In this document: piece after piece, positions 9,284 through 17,929 of the stretch
Numbering within the stretch: position 1 is the first letter of the stretch
How the letters are laid out: each line of letters opens with the position of its first letter
From: Dinochytrium kinnereticum
Lineage: Eukaryota; Chytridiomycota; Chytridiomycetes; Chytridiales; Chytridiaceae
NCBI GenBank assembly: GCA_027604005.1
Contig: JADGJT010000293.1
Coordinates: 6,874-28,208, forward strand
Length of the DNA stretch: 21,335 nt
Direction: 5' to 3'
The notes under the pieces: generated by a model
Told to the model about the DNA's origin: nothing
Database searches by the model: none
Seen by the model: the letters and a program-made list of their open reading frames with translations, nothing else
Made by a program: the position numbers and the translations under genes

Positions 9284-9827
9284 GACTGTGGATTATTTTG
9301 CTGAGTGAAAGAGTCGTGTGTGACGCTTTAATTCAGCGAGTTCCTAGGAAAGTGGAGCCAGGAGTCCATGCAGCCTTGAAAGCATCGGTTCATCCGGCAC
9401 TCACGGCTCACTCATCCGCCAGGCAATACACGGTATTGGACAGAGATGGTTCGGCAGCCATGAGAGAGCTTCACATTGCAGATTCAGCAAGCGCTGCCAT
9501 GCAATGCGTGTGCGTGCTTCCCCATCAACGATGATAATGCAGACCAAACAACGGGGGGTGGTGTGGAGTGAGTGAAACACGTTGGGAGCAGCCAGCAGCA
9601 GTGAATGGGGACTGGGCAACAAGGCGACTGACTGCTTTCGATTGGGCACACTTTTGCCAATAGACACCAAGTGAAAAAGGTTCCAGCTCAGGGTGATACA
9701 CTATCGCACAAGACACAAACCAAACTCTGTTTGTTTTCGTATTTATAGCGACCGACTGTTGCTGAACTGCACACGTATCCCTCCCCTTCGCACCAACACA
9801 CCTCACCGCGCATCGACATCGTCTGCG
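9284..9827. promoter_or_regulatory. Divergent intergenic promoter, TMEM97 B / GH26-like gene
   Basis: These 544 bp lie between divergent start codons. A TATA-like TATTTATAG at 9740-9748 sits about 80 bp before the GH26-like ATG. Minus-strand open frames across 9401-9911 have low-complexity or His/Arg-rich translations and no domain I recognise, so no gene is called. Confidence 0.45.
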
Positions 9828-12037
9828 ATGAAGCTGCTGTCTGTTGTTGCCTCCGTCACCACCGCCGCCGTGACTTGGACGGTGGCCTCTGCTGGTGCGC
9901 ACTCCACCCACACCTCTCGCTCTCAGCGTTTGAGTTTATCGCATGCGATGCACCCCATCGTTGCTTCCAGATTCCCTCCCTCAACAACCCTGCACATTAG
10001 TCCACAAGGATATCTCGATCCACTGCATGCTAACGCTCATCTCATCTCTTTTTTTTTCCTCTCGATAAACAACTTGCAGCCCTCTTTGAACCGCCCAACG
10101 GCCGCCTCTACCTCTCAGTCTGGCACGAGAACGGTGAACCATCCCCCACCAGTCCTTACCTCGTCAAAGACAGCCCGAGAGACACCAATCTTCGTCTGGG
10201 ACGAAACGCTGCGTCCTACCAGTACGCTCAGGATATTCCTCTGAGGGAGATTGAGGGCAGTGGAGGTGTCCTTAACACGGGTGATCTTGGGTCTCTGGAG
10301 GCTACGGAGACAGATGCTTTCTTCTTCTTGTCCGTGTACCCGAGGATCGAGTCTGGATTCGATGTCATCACGAATGCAGATGTGGAGCGTTTGGCGGAAC
10401 AGCTCTTTAACGTAATGCTTGTGCTTTTTGGCGGCCTAGGTTTTGCTTTTGAACATCTCTGATACCATACCCTTATTGGCAATGTAGATTACCGACCCTT
10501 CGCAGTCGGACCGCAGAGTATTTTTGCGCCTTTACCCCGAGATGAATGGTCTGCACTTAATTTTAAAGTTATCAGTTTTTCCTTTAACCTAGACCAATCA
10601 CGAACTCAAACCTTGCCTCTTCCAATCTTAGGCGAGTGGCATCCGTCCTGGCATCAACGACCTGTTCGTTACGTCCAAGAGTGGAGGAGAGTGTACGACG
10701 CCGTTGTTCGTAGGGGCGCAAAGGACAGGGTAGCCTTTGTTTGGTAAGCCAATGTTGATTTTTTGGACTGAACCTGTTTTCTGTATGTCTATCGGATGAA
10801 AGTCTCTAACAATATCAAATATATTATGGCCTTTTCTTTCTTATCTTAGGGCTCCAAACTACGGTGTTGGTTACCCTTTCCGATCATCAAGCATTACAAG
10901 TGCCACTGTCACCAACGCAACCGAGTTTGATGCCCTTGACACCGTTAAGGATGGTGTTATCAACCAGAGCAGTGGGGATGATCCTTTCTCTCCCTGGTAC
11001 CCTGGAGACCAATATGTTGACTGGGTTGGCATCAGTATCTACTTCAAGAGTGAGTCTTAATATGAACCAGATGTGACGATAGTCTGTCTAGCAAATATCA
11101 GAGTTCTGACCCTTTTTCTCCTTTGCAGACTTTGGGGACCCGTCGAGCAATGCCGCCCCCTCACCTGATGACTTTGCGCGATGTGAGTTCAGGTTTTCAT
11201 TCCTAAAGTTTTTGGAACTTGAATCCGGATATTCTAAAAACAAACGCATCCACTAATCATTTATACGTTTGCCTTTTCACAGACATGACTCTCTCCAACC
11301 AAGCTAATCCCGTCAACTTCTACAACACCTACGCTCGTGACAAGTCAAAGCCTTTCATGGTGTGTGTTTTTCCAACGTTTTCTTCAAATAGGACGTGAAA
11401 CTCCCCCATACAACAATAACCCTTCAAAATCTATAGATTTCTGAATCTGGTGCTGCATGGGCCATCCGATCCGCATCTGGAACCCCAGTAACTTGCTGCA
11501 CAAGTCGTTTGGAGACCTTCCAACCCTTCTGGAGGCAATACGTTACCAACCCTTCCGTTTTGGACCAGTACCCCCTCATGAAGATGATAAACCTCTTTGG
11601 TAAGCACTCAACCCACAGCATCCATTCTTTTAATTAGAGCGTATCCAATGTCTTCAATAGAGAGGTACTAATACTCTAAACCTTTCCCCACCACCATAGA
11701 ACATTACAAGGTCGACGATGGTTATCTCCGTGACTTCCGCATTACCGCCAACACCACCATGAACAGCGACGACGCCGTCCTCGCCGCCTTCAACGCCGAC
11801 CTGGCAACCGTCGCCGATCGTTACATCTGGGCCAACCGCACCATTCGAGGAGCGCCCACAACTACCGCAGGAGGGAGCACGACCAGTACTGCCACAACCA
11901 CGGCGGCGACGGCTCCGACGACTTCGACGGTGTCGATTACGACGACCACGTCGAAGCCTTCTGCCGGGATAAAAGGGGGTGTTGTGTCTGGGTTGGGGGT
12001 TGGGTTGGTTGGGGTTGTGGTTGCTTTGATGGTTTGA
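9828..12037 (+). CDS. GH26-like glycoside hydrolase, secreted and GPI-anchored
   Basis: Nine exons (9828-9894, 10080-10411, 10488-10548, 10632-10743, 10850-11049, 11129-11182, 11283-11359, 11437-11599, 11700-12037) give 467 residues. Residues 1-22 are a signal peptide, directly followed by ALFEPPNGRLYLSVW. The clan-A fold motifs of fungal GH26-like enzymes appear in order: RLYPEMNGEW (acid/base E151), VAFVWAPNYG (about 188-197), WYPGDQYVDWVGISIY and FMISESGAAW (nucleophile E304). A Thr/Ser-rich linker (about 400-440) leads to a Ser/Ala/Gly stretch and a hydrophobic tail, as in GPI-anchored wall proteins. It is likely to cut a beta-linked wall or plant polysaccharide (mannan or mixed glucan). 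The first donor is uncertain: GTGCGC at 9895 was chosen because the preceding base is G; GTTTGA a little downstream would keep phase and add about ten residues after the signal peptide. Confidence 0.88.
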
Positions 12038-13026
12038 GTGTTTTTATGGCTCGATCTCTGCTTGTTTTTGGTTTGTTTTTTTTTTTAGTTTCTGTCTTGT
12101 TATCACAACCTGTGCGTAATTGTGGATTTGAGGGGAAATAAAGAGACGGGGCCTCTTCTTTCCTTTTTTCGAATGTGCAATTGCTTCTAAGAAGGAGTTT
12201 TCTCCTGCGATTGATGTGGGTCACCCGCGTCATGCTATTGAACACATGCACAGTTGAAACATTCAAAACAGTACAGAAGAAAGTTGGTTCCAACAACAGC
12301 AACAGCAATGGTCATGGTGGAAAAGAGAGGAAGAGTGGAAAGAGAGTGTTTGCAAATACCGTGTGGAATTGAACAGGAATGTTACTTCCCAAACGCATGT
12401 TGGGATGTCATCCGTTCAGATAACCAATCCAACGCCCCCTTTGAAAAACAACAAAACAAACGACATCAAACGCTTCCTCTCTCTGGTGAGCCCTAATGCC
12501 AGGTCTCCGGACGGAAAGGTGAGCGAGATGCCTTGTGCATTCATTGACCAGTTACGGTTAGTGTTAGGTTGTCAGTAGATTGTCAGTCAAAGTGCAGGGG
12601 GGGGGGCAAAATAAGAACTGGCTCGTTGAAGGACAACTGAGGGCTTGAGTGCCCATTCAACTAAGAGAATGGGCCAAAAGAGAGTCTACTTCCTGTTCTC
12701 CTTTTTATACGTGAAGAAGAGAGTTTTTTGTCTCCAACTTCACCCGCATCTTTTCTTTGATTGGTGGGTCATTTGCCAAGATAACGGGATATGACGGACG
12801 TGGTGACGAGCCTCCTCATTCTCCCATGCCTTCTTCGCATAGCCTCCCTCCTCCTCCACCTTCCCATGCGCTCTGTCCTCCACCAACGTCACAGCCAAAG
12901 AGCATTTATACCTACAATCTACCTGCCCATCCAAGGAGGTTTATACTTTATTGATTTGTCGCCAAGTGTTTCATTTCTCACGGATAGGATTCAGCTGCTT
13001 CACCATTCAGCACGTTCCCAACGACG
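12038..13026. other. Intergenic region before the MYND gene
   Basis: This holds 989 bp of 3' flank of the GH26-like gene and promoter of the MYND gene. Visible items are the poly(A) signal, a TGAAACA (Ste12 pheromone-response-like) heptamer at 12255-12261, a run of ten G at 12597-12606, and AT-rich TATA-like patches near 12702 and 12906. Short open frames on both strands lack any recognisable domain. Confidence 0.5.
12137..12142 (+). terminator. Putative poly(A) signal AATAAA of the GH26-like gene
   Basis: AATAAA lies 100 nt after the stop codon, a reasonable distance for polyadenylation. Confidence 0.45.
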
Positions 13027-14079
13027 ATGGCCAGTGAGTATTCCTTGCTCCGACTCCCATACACTCATCACCCCACAGAAAAGGACGTCGCCATCCAACC
13101 TCCATCAGCCGCCATAAACGCTCAAAAACGCATCACCGACCTCTTCAAAGCGACCCCTCTCGACCCCGACATGCGCTTCATCGACCTCCTCCAAACCCTC
13201 CCAAAAGGTCCCAACCGAGCACTCAAAACCCGTAATTACGGCGCCGACCCCGCAACAAAAGCCTTCACCGGCCAAGAACCTCACTGGAAAAAAGCCGTCA
13301 AAGGTCCGAACAGCATCACGACCGTTCCAAGATTGCTCAACGCGGTGGAGGCATGGTGCATATCGTGTTTGCTTCTTTGCCTCACTTTTCATTCAGCAAA
13401 GGTTGTGAAGGGCATGATGATTGTGACGGTGTTTTCCACGCATGATGTGGAGAGGGTGTCGATGTTTGAGTTGCTTTATGGGAAGACGGTGGGGCATCCA
13501 AAGATGATGGCTGGGCTTTGGCAGGTGTTGGCGAGAGTGCCAAAGGGGGTGGATGAGGAGGTGGATGGGTTGCAGTACGTCATCGTCAAGATTCTTTCCA
13601 ACTCGGTAAACAAAGCTTATGGCTGGCCATAGTTCCCGCAGTTAACACCATTTTAGAAATCAGGAGGTTGCGCTGGTGTCGCCCGTCTCCACCGAACAGC
13701 TTACGAATCATGCTTTGGCCCAAGCCACAACAAGAAAAACTGTATCAAGGAAGTGGCAGAGTTAATCGAGATTCGACGCGACCCCAACCTTGCAGTCGAG
13801 ACAGGATGGCGGTCCCGTGAGAATGAAAGAGATTCAAAATCCCACGGGACCAAAGGGAAGCAAAACAACAAGAAACTCAAATGCGCGTTTTGTGGCTTCG
13901 GGGGCTTCAGACCAGTCGAGGAGTGTTTGGGGTGTGAGACGGTTTTTTACTGTGATTTTGATTGCAGGTTGGGTCATGCTGAGGTGCATAGAGAGGACTG
14001 TGGGAATGGATTTGAGGTTTGGGAGGATGGCGAGGGCAAGGAATGGGGGCAGTCAGAGGAATGGTTGAATATTGGTTGA
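13027..14079 (+). CDS. MYND-type zinc finger protein
   Basis: Two exons, 13027-13605 and 13657-14079, joined in phase 0 across a 51-nt intron, give 333 residues. The C-terminal MYND finger is complete: C269, C272, C283, C286, C292, C296, H304 and C308, with spacing C-x2-C-x10-C-x2-C-x5-C-x3-C-x7-H-x3-C. MYND fingers bind proline-rich partners or mark SET-type and other regulators; no SET domain is present. Residues 1 to about 225 are predicted alpha-helical with no domain I recognise. Frame is continuous through about 13355-13400, a hydrophobic stretch with several Cys; I tested GT-AG pairs there and none kept the downstream frame. The gene lies head-to-tail with the regulator gene downstream. 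The finger is certain; function is unknown. Confidence 0.85.
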
Positions 14080-14497
14080 ACCGCATGTTGGTCATTGTGA
14101 TGTATCTTTGGCTAAATCTCCCTCATCATCCGGCAGCGCTCGCAGTTGCTTCGAGTCTCACTTCAGTATTAGCTGTTGCTGTTCAAGAAAAGCAAGCGAT
14201 TTCTATCATTCAACACCATTTCTTAATACTTTCTGGACACGATCGTTTGGAAGGAATCTTTGCCGTCCAGATGAAAGTCCACAACCAGCAAACCAAGCGC
14301 TGAGCAGCGATAGAAAATAACACCAAACTGCCGTTACCACATCGAGATCTTTCGCGATCGCGACTACCGGGTGAAGTGAGGTCGCTTCCAGCGTGCGTTG
14401 GCCTTTGGCCCTCCAACCCATGTTGAGATTCCAACGGTAACAGAGAAATGTGACAACAACCAGGACGGAAATCGGAAACCATAACACAACCTGCCAC
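14080..14497. other. Intergenic region between the MYND and transcription-factor genes
   Basis: These 418 bp serve as 3' flank of one gene and promoter of the next. Two overlapping minus-strand frames of about 97-100 codons (14206-14512) occur here. One starts at an ATG sharing the CATG of the downstream gene's start and has a hydrophobic N-terminus, but neither shows a known domain. No gene is called. Confidence 0.4.
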
Positions 14498-16429
14498 ATG
14501 TCTAATCCTCACTTCCTCAACGACTACATTGCCTCAACCGTCCACTCCGAAAAAGTGTGAGCGAATGCAATTCCTTGTTTGCTGAAAACCTCTTGCCTTT
14601 CCCGTATCTGACCATCCCCGTCGTTGGCTTTGGGAATCCAGGTCCTGCCCTCACTGCAGGCAACGCAAGCGTAAATGCGATGGAACTCTGGCAAAATGCA
14701 TGAAAAAGATCCAGAGGATTGGAACCACTTATAGGGATGGGCAGAACGGGCGGGGAGGGGGGAGAAGACCATTTGTTCGAATTGAGGCATCAAGCAAAGC
14801 AACGCAACCTTCAGCGATTTTTAAAGCATCATCATCATCATCATCAGCGGTTTTAAAAGCATCATCATCATCATCATCATCATCACCGTCTGAGGAGCTG
14901 AAATGCGGAAGCCGCGGTGGTTGTTTCTCGCCGTTGAGTTTTGACTCGCTGGTGTTGTTTTTGGATGGCATCGGGGTGCATGATTTTGTTTATGATATGG
15001 ACTGCTTGGATGGGCGCGGCTTTCCTCCACCATCCCAAGAGGATAGGCTTGTCGTTGAGCGATTATGTAGATCTCCTCATATGTATCCATTTGAGGTCTT
15101 CCATCGATATTCCCTTCTGTCAGAGTTGGAGCGACAACCTCCTGTCCTTAGGTGAGATCCAATTTGGGTTCTGGTTATTAATGGAATTACAGATACGCAT
15201 TTTACACATACTGCAGTCGCTTCTCAAATCCCCCAGCGCCATCGCAGATTTCCGAAAAGTACTATGTCATGGCAAAGGAGACGGTGAAGTGGTGCGTGGA
15301 TCATCCGAGTCTCAAGTCGTTGCAAGCCCTATTGCTGTTGAATGCCAGCGCATCTAGTATGTGAATGACCTCCTTTAGATTTTCTGATAGTTCGTAGGTT
15401 TGAAAGACATGAGCAGTCGGTCGAAGTTTAGAAACATGGCATTTAGGATGGTGAGATCAAAATAATAACTATATGGCTCTCCTTTATTGACGGTGATTAG
15501 GCGTCATATTTGAAATTAGACACGCCTTTTTTGGTCAATCTTCCGCTGGGTAAAGTGCTGACTGAAATGGATAAAGATGCAAGGGATCGATGTTGGCGAT
15601 GTTGCATTTTTGTTGACAACAGTGAGTTTCAGTTTACCTCAGATATTTCGATTTTACAGTCTAACCCTCATCGTCAATTGCAGTTGTTGGCAGCACCACC
15701 GGACTTCCACGCTTCTTTCAACACGCAGATACCACTATGGTTAAAGTCAACTTCTTTCAGTGCCGGCTTCCAAACGACCTGGGAAAAGACTCAATTATGG
15801 ACTGTCTGTTAAGCTTTAGTGAAGTCCTATACGAGGTCAAACAGTCCGTCACCGTTCTGCTCAACAACCCCAACGAGACCATCAGCCAGAAATATAGAAG
15901 TGGTTGGGGAGCCGAGGGTCTACTTTCAGAGTGGCGATATTCCCTTCCTCCCTGTCTTGATATGGACTCTGAAGATATTTGGACCTCTTCGGAGATCATC
16001 TCCTCTGCCCCACCTGATATCGAAAAGGTCACTCTTTACCTAGGATACCACGCCTGCATGTGCCTAATCTACCACGCTCGGGCCATCGCCACAGACGCCC
16101 TTTCCTCAGACCCGAAGTCAAAATCACTTCAAGTAGCACTCAAATCCGCCACAACCATCGCGACAACGACCCAAAACATTCTCTCTATGAAATCCTTTCA
16201 GAATAGCGTCTGTCCGTTGTCTGGATACTGCGTGCTGGTATCAGCGTTGGTGCTTTGCGATATGTGTGGTCGGATGATTGAGGGGTGGGAAAGGGAGGAA
16301 TTGACGACGTTGATTGTTGCTGAGATGGTGTTTTTGAAAGGGCTTTCTTCCCATTGGAAAATGACCGAGCCTTGGTTTGATATGGTTAAGAAGGAGGTGG
16401 AGAAATTGACGGCTTTCTTGGATTTATAG
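14498..16429 (+). CDS. Fungal-specific transcription factor-like protein with a degenerate Zn2Cys6 cluster
   Basis: Six exons (14498-14556, 14642-15151, 15193-15356, 15398-15450, 15501-15621, 15684-16429) give 550 residues. Exon 1 to 2 joining gives SEKVSCPHCRQRKRKCDGT: C22, C25, C32 and C39 fit the binuclear zinc cluster, but the positions of Cys5 and Cys6 are K42 and T49 at otherwise exact spacing. Two TCA-coded serine runs follow at 83-88 and 94-101. The remainder matches the fungal transcription-factor middle region in order: HMYPFEVFHRYSLLSELERQ, YAFYTYCSRFSNPPAP, PSLKSLQALLLLNASAS, FRNMAFRMASYLKLD, DKDARDRCWRCCIFVDN, then a helical C-terminal half. It would be nuclear. With the damaged cluster, DNA binding may be lost, altered or supplied by a partner. 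No frameshift or in-frame stop was met, so it is not an obvious pseudogene. Confidence 0.85.
14829..14885 (+). repeat. TCA trinucleotide repeats coding poly-serine
   Basis: Two blocks of pure TCA codons, six (14829-14846) and eight (14862-14885), are each preceded by Lys-Ala. This suggests a small duplication followed by repeat expansion inside exon 2 of the regulator gene. Confidence 0.85.
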
Positions 16430-16840
16430 GCCTTGTTCGCCTCACCCTCACCCTTACCTTTTTTTTTTCTACCCCATTGCTCAATGATATGTTTATTAAT
16501 GCTTTGTATGTTTTTGGTCGACAAATTTTTACGCTGTTTTCATTCCTATCGGGAGGTGCAGTGGGGGTTGGATCTATCGATATTTTATGGCTATCAGGCA
16601 GAAGGCAATTGTGATGGTTGGAATCTCGAGAAATATTTCAAATTGGAAAAAGGTTTTAGGTACATAATAGGGATTTGAGGAGGGAGGACGTTATCACCCT
16701 ATGAAACACATATCGTTCATGTATATATATATATAAAAATTGAAACTCAAGATAGTAACAGAAATTAAAATGGATACGAGTATTCAAACATTTGAATAAT
16801 ATTCCAAAAGATCATCTTCGAAATAAGCACAACGCCAAAA
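16430..16840. other. Convergent 3' intergenic region with (TA)n
   Basis: This lies between the stops of the regulator gene (plus) and the leucine-rich gene (minus). It holds a (TA)7 tract at 16722-16735 and AT-rich sequence suited to 3' ends. A short plus-strand frame at 16433-16678 has no recognisable content. Confidence 0.5.
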
Positions 16841-17826
16841 CTACTGCTGCATCCCCTCCGCCCTGACGTACAACCAACTCTCCTCAACCTCCCCAGAATC
16901 GGCAAAAAAAGGAACATCAGGCAATTCTTCACGATATCGAAGAAACACTCTATTGTCATTACGCTCCACGACATAAGCATCGGAAGATTCCAGTCGTTCG
17001 TGAAGGCTGAGCTTGACGTGCTTCAGAGTCGGAACGGATTCAGCGAGCCGCCTCACAACTTGTACCGAGTTGTCGGGGGTTTCATCCCATCCCAAGGCAA
17101 GATCAATCAGCGGGAATGAGGAGAGGGTTTGGCATGCCTCTTCCTGTTGAATCCCTTTAAATTAGCAACCAAAAAAATGGTGGGGGGGCGTGTTCACTTG
17201 GGAGAGAAAAGTCATCAAAGCATACTTACGAGCTTGGAAGGCGGGATGTCAATGGCTATTCTCTGAAGAGACGGAAATCTTAACAAATCCATAAAGTTAT
17301 CCACCGTCTCCAATGCCAAATCCCCATCATCCGAAGCCGAGAGGTTAATCGCCTTCAGCCCCGCAGCCATTGGCTCCCCATCTCCCTCGTCACCATAAGC
17401 CAGCCATTCCACAAAATCCGCAAGATGCTCAAAATTAGAGCACCCAGGCGAATGCATGACCACCTGAAGCTCCTCCAAAGCCGAAGCCCCACGAATAAAA
17501 CTCTGCAACACTTTCATCCATGATACCCTTTCAATACCATCCGCCCTAGTTTCAGCTGCCTCCGCATCATTGTCAATGGTGCTGATCCACGCAACCGAAC
17601 GTAGACGAGGAAGACGAGAAGGCAGGTTGAGAGCCGCCAAGCGAGACCACTGGCAAGTGGATAGGCTGATGATGAGGGTCGTCAGAGCATCCGAGGTAAG
17701 GAGAACCGAGAGCAATATGTGCGCATCGCTTGAGGCAGGTATGCCTGAGAGATGGACGATGGGAGCCGTGCGCAGGGCCTCGATGGCGCTGGTGTCGGTT
17801 GGTGAGTTTGAGGCAACTGTAAGCAT
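16841..17826 (-). CDS. Hypothetical leucine-rich protein (possible F-box/LRR-like), function unknown
   Basis: Two exons, complement of 16841-17143 and 17230-17826, join in phase 0 at PSKL-EEACQT to give 299 residues from ATG at 17826. The frame stays open for 17 more codons upstream (to a TTG) and beyond without an in-frame ATG, so a short upstream exon is possible. The sequence carries irregular leucine-rich stretches (ALTTLIISLSTCQWSRLAAL; LPRLRSVAWIS; ALEELQVVMHS; FPSLQRIAI; VPTLKHVKLSLHERL), like the LRR half of fungal F-box proteins, but no F-box is visible. No signal peptide or membrane segment is seen. It diverges from the coiled-coil gene with only about 100 bp between starts, suggesting shared control. 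Confidence 0.7.
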
Positions 17827-17929
17827 CTGTCTCACTGTGATATTTGACAAATTTCTTCTGACAACCCGATCACCCAATACCCATTCACCCCCTGACGAGG
17901 ATCGTCAGGCGCTGACGCAGGCAGGCAGG
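17827..17929. promoter_or_regulatory. Short bidirectional promoter with a perfect inverted repeat
   Basis: The start codons of two divergent genes are 103 bp apart. At 17891-17909 an 8-bp perfect inverted repeat with a 3-bp spacer occurs (CCTGACGA, GGA, TCGTCAGG), and a third related half-site GCTGACGC begins at 17911. The TGACG core resembles a bZIP (ATF/CREB) half-site. This is a good candidate operator for both genes. Confidence 0.5.

Noticed and set aside
9525..9911. 128-codon minus-strand frame over the GH26-like promoter and first exon
   Set aside because: It overlaps the signal-peptide exon on the other strand and has a His/Gly/Arg-rich translation typical of chance frames.
12255..12261. 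TGAAACA heptamer as a pheromone-response element
   Set aside because: A single 7-bp match is expected by chance in about 1 kb of intergenic sequence, and nothing links the MYND gene to mating.
14206..14512. Two overlapping minus-strand frames of 97 and 100 codons
   Set aside because: No known domain; one start shares CATG with the regulator gene's ATG. A hydrophobic N-terminus alone is weak evidence in a promoter region.
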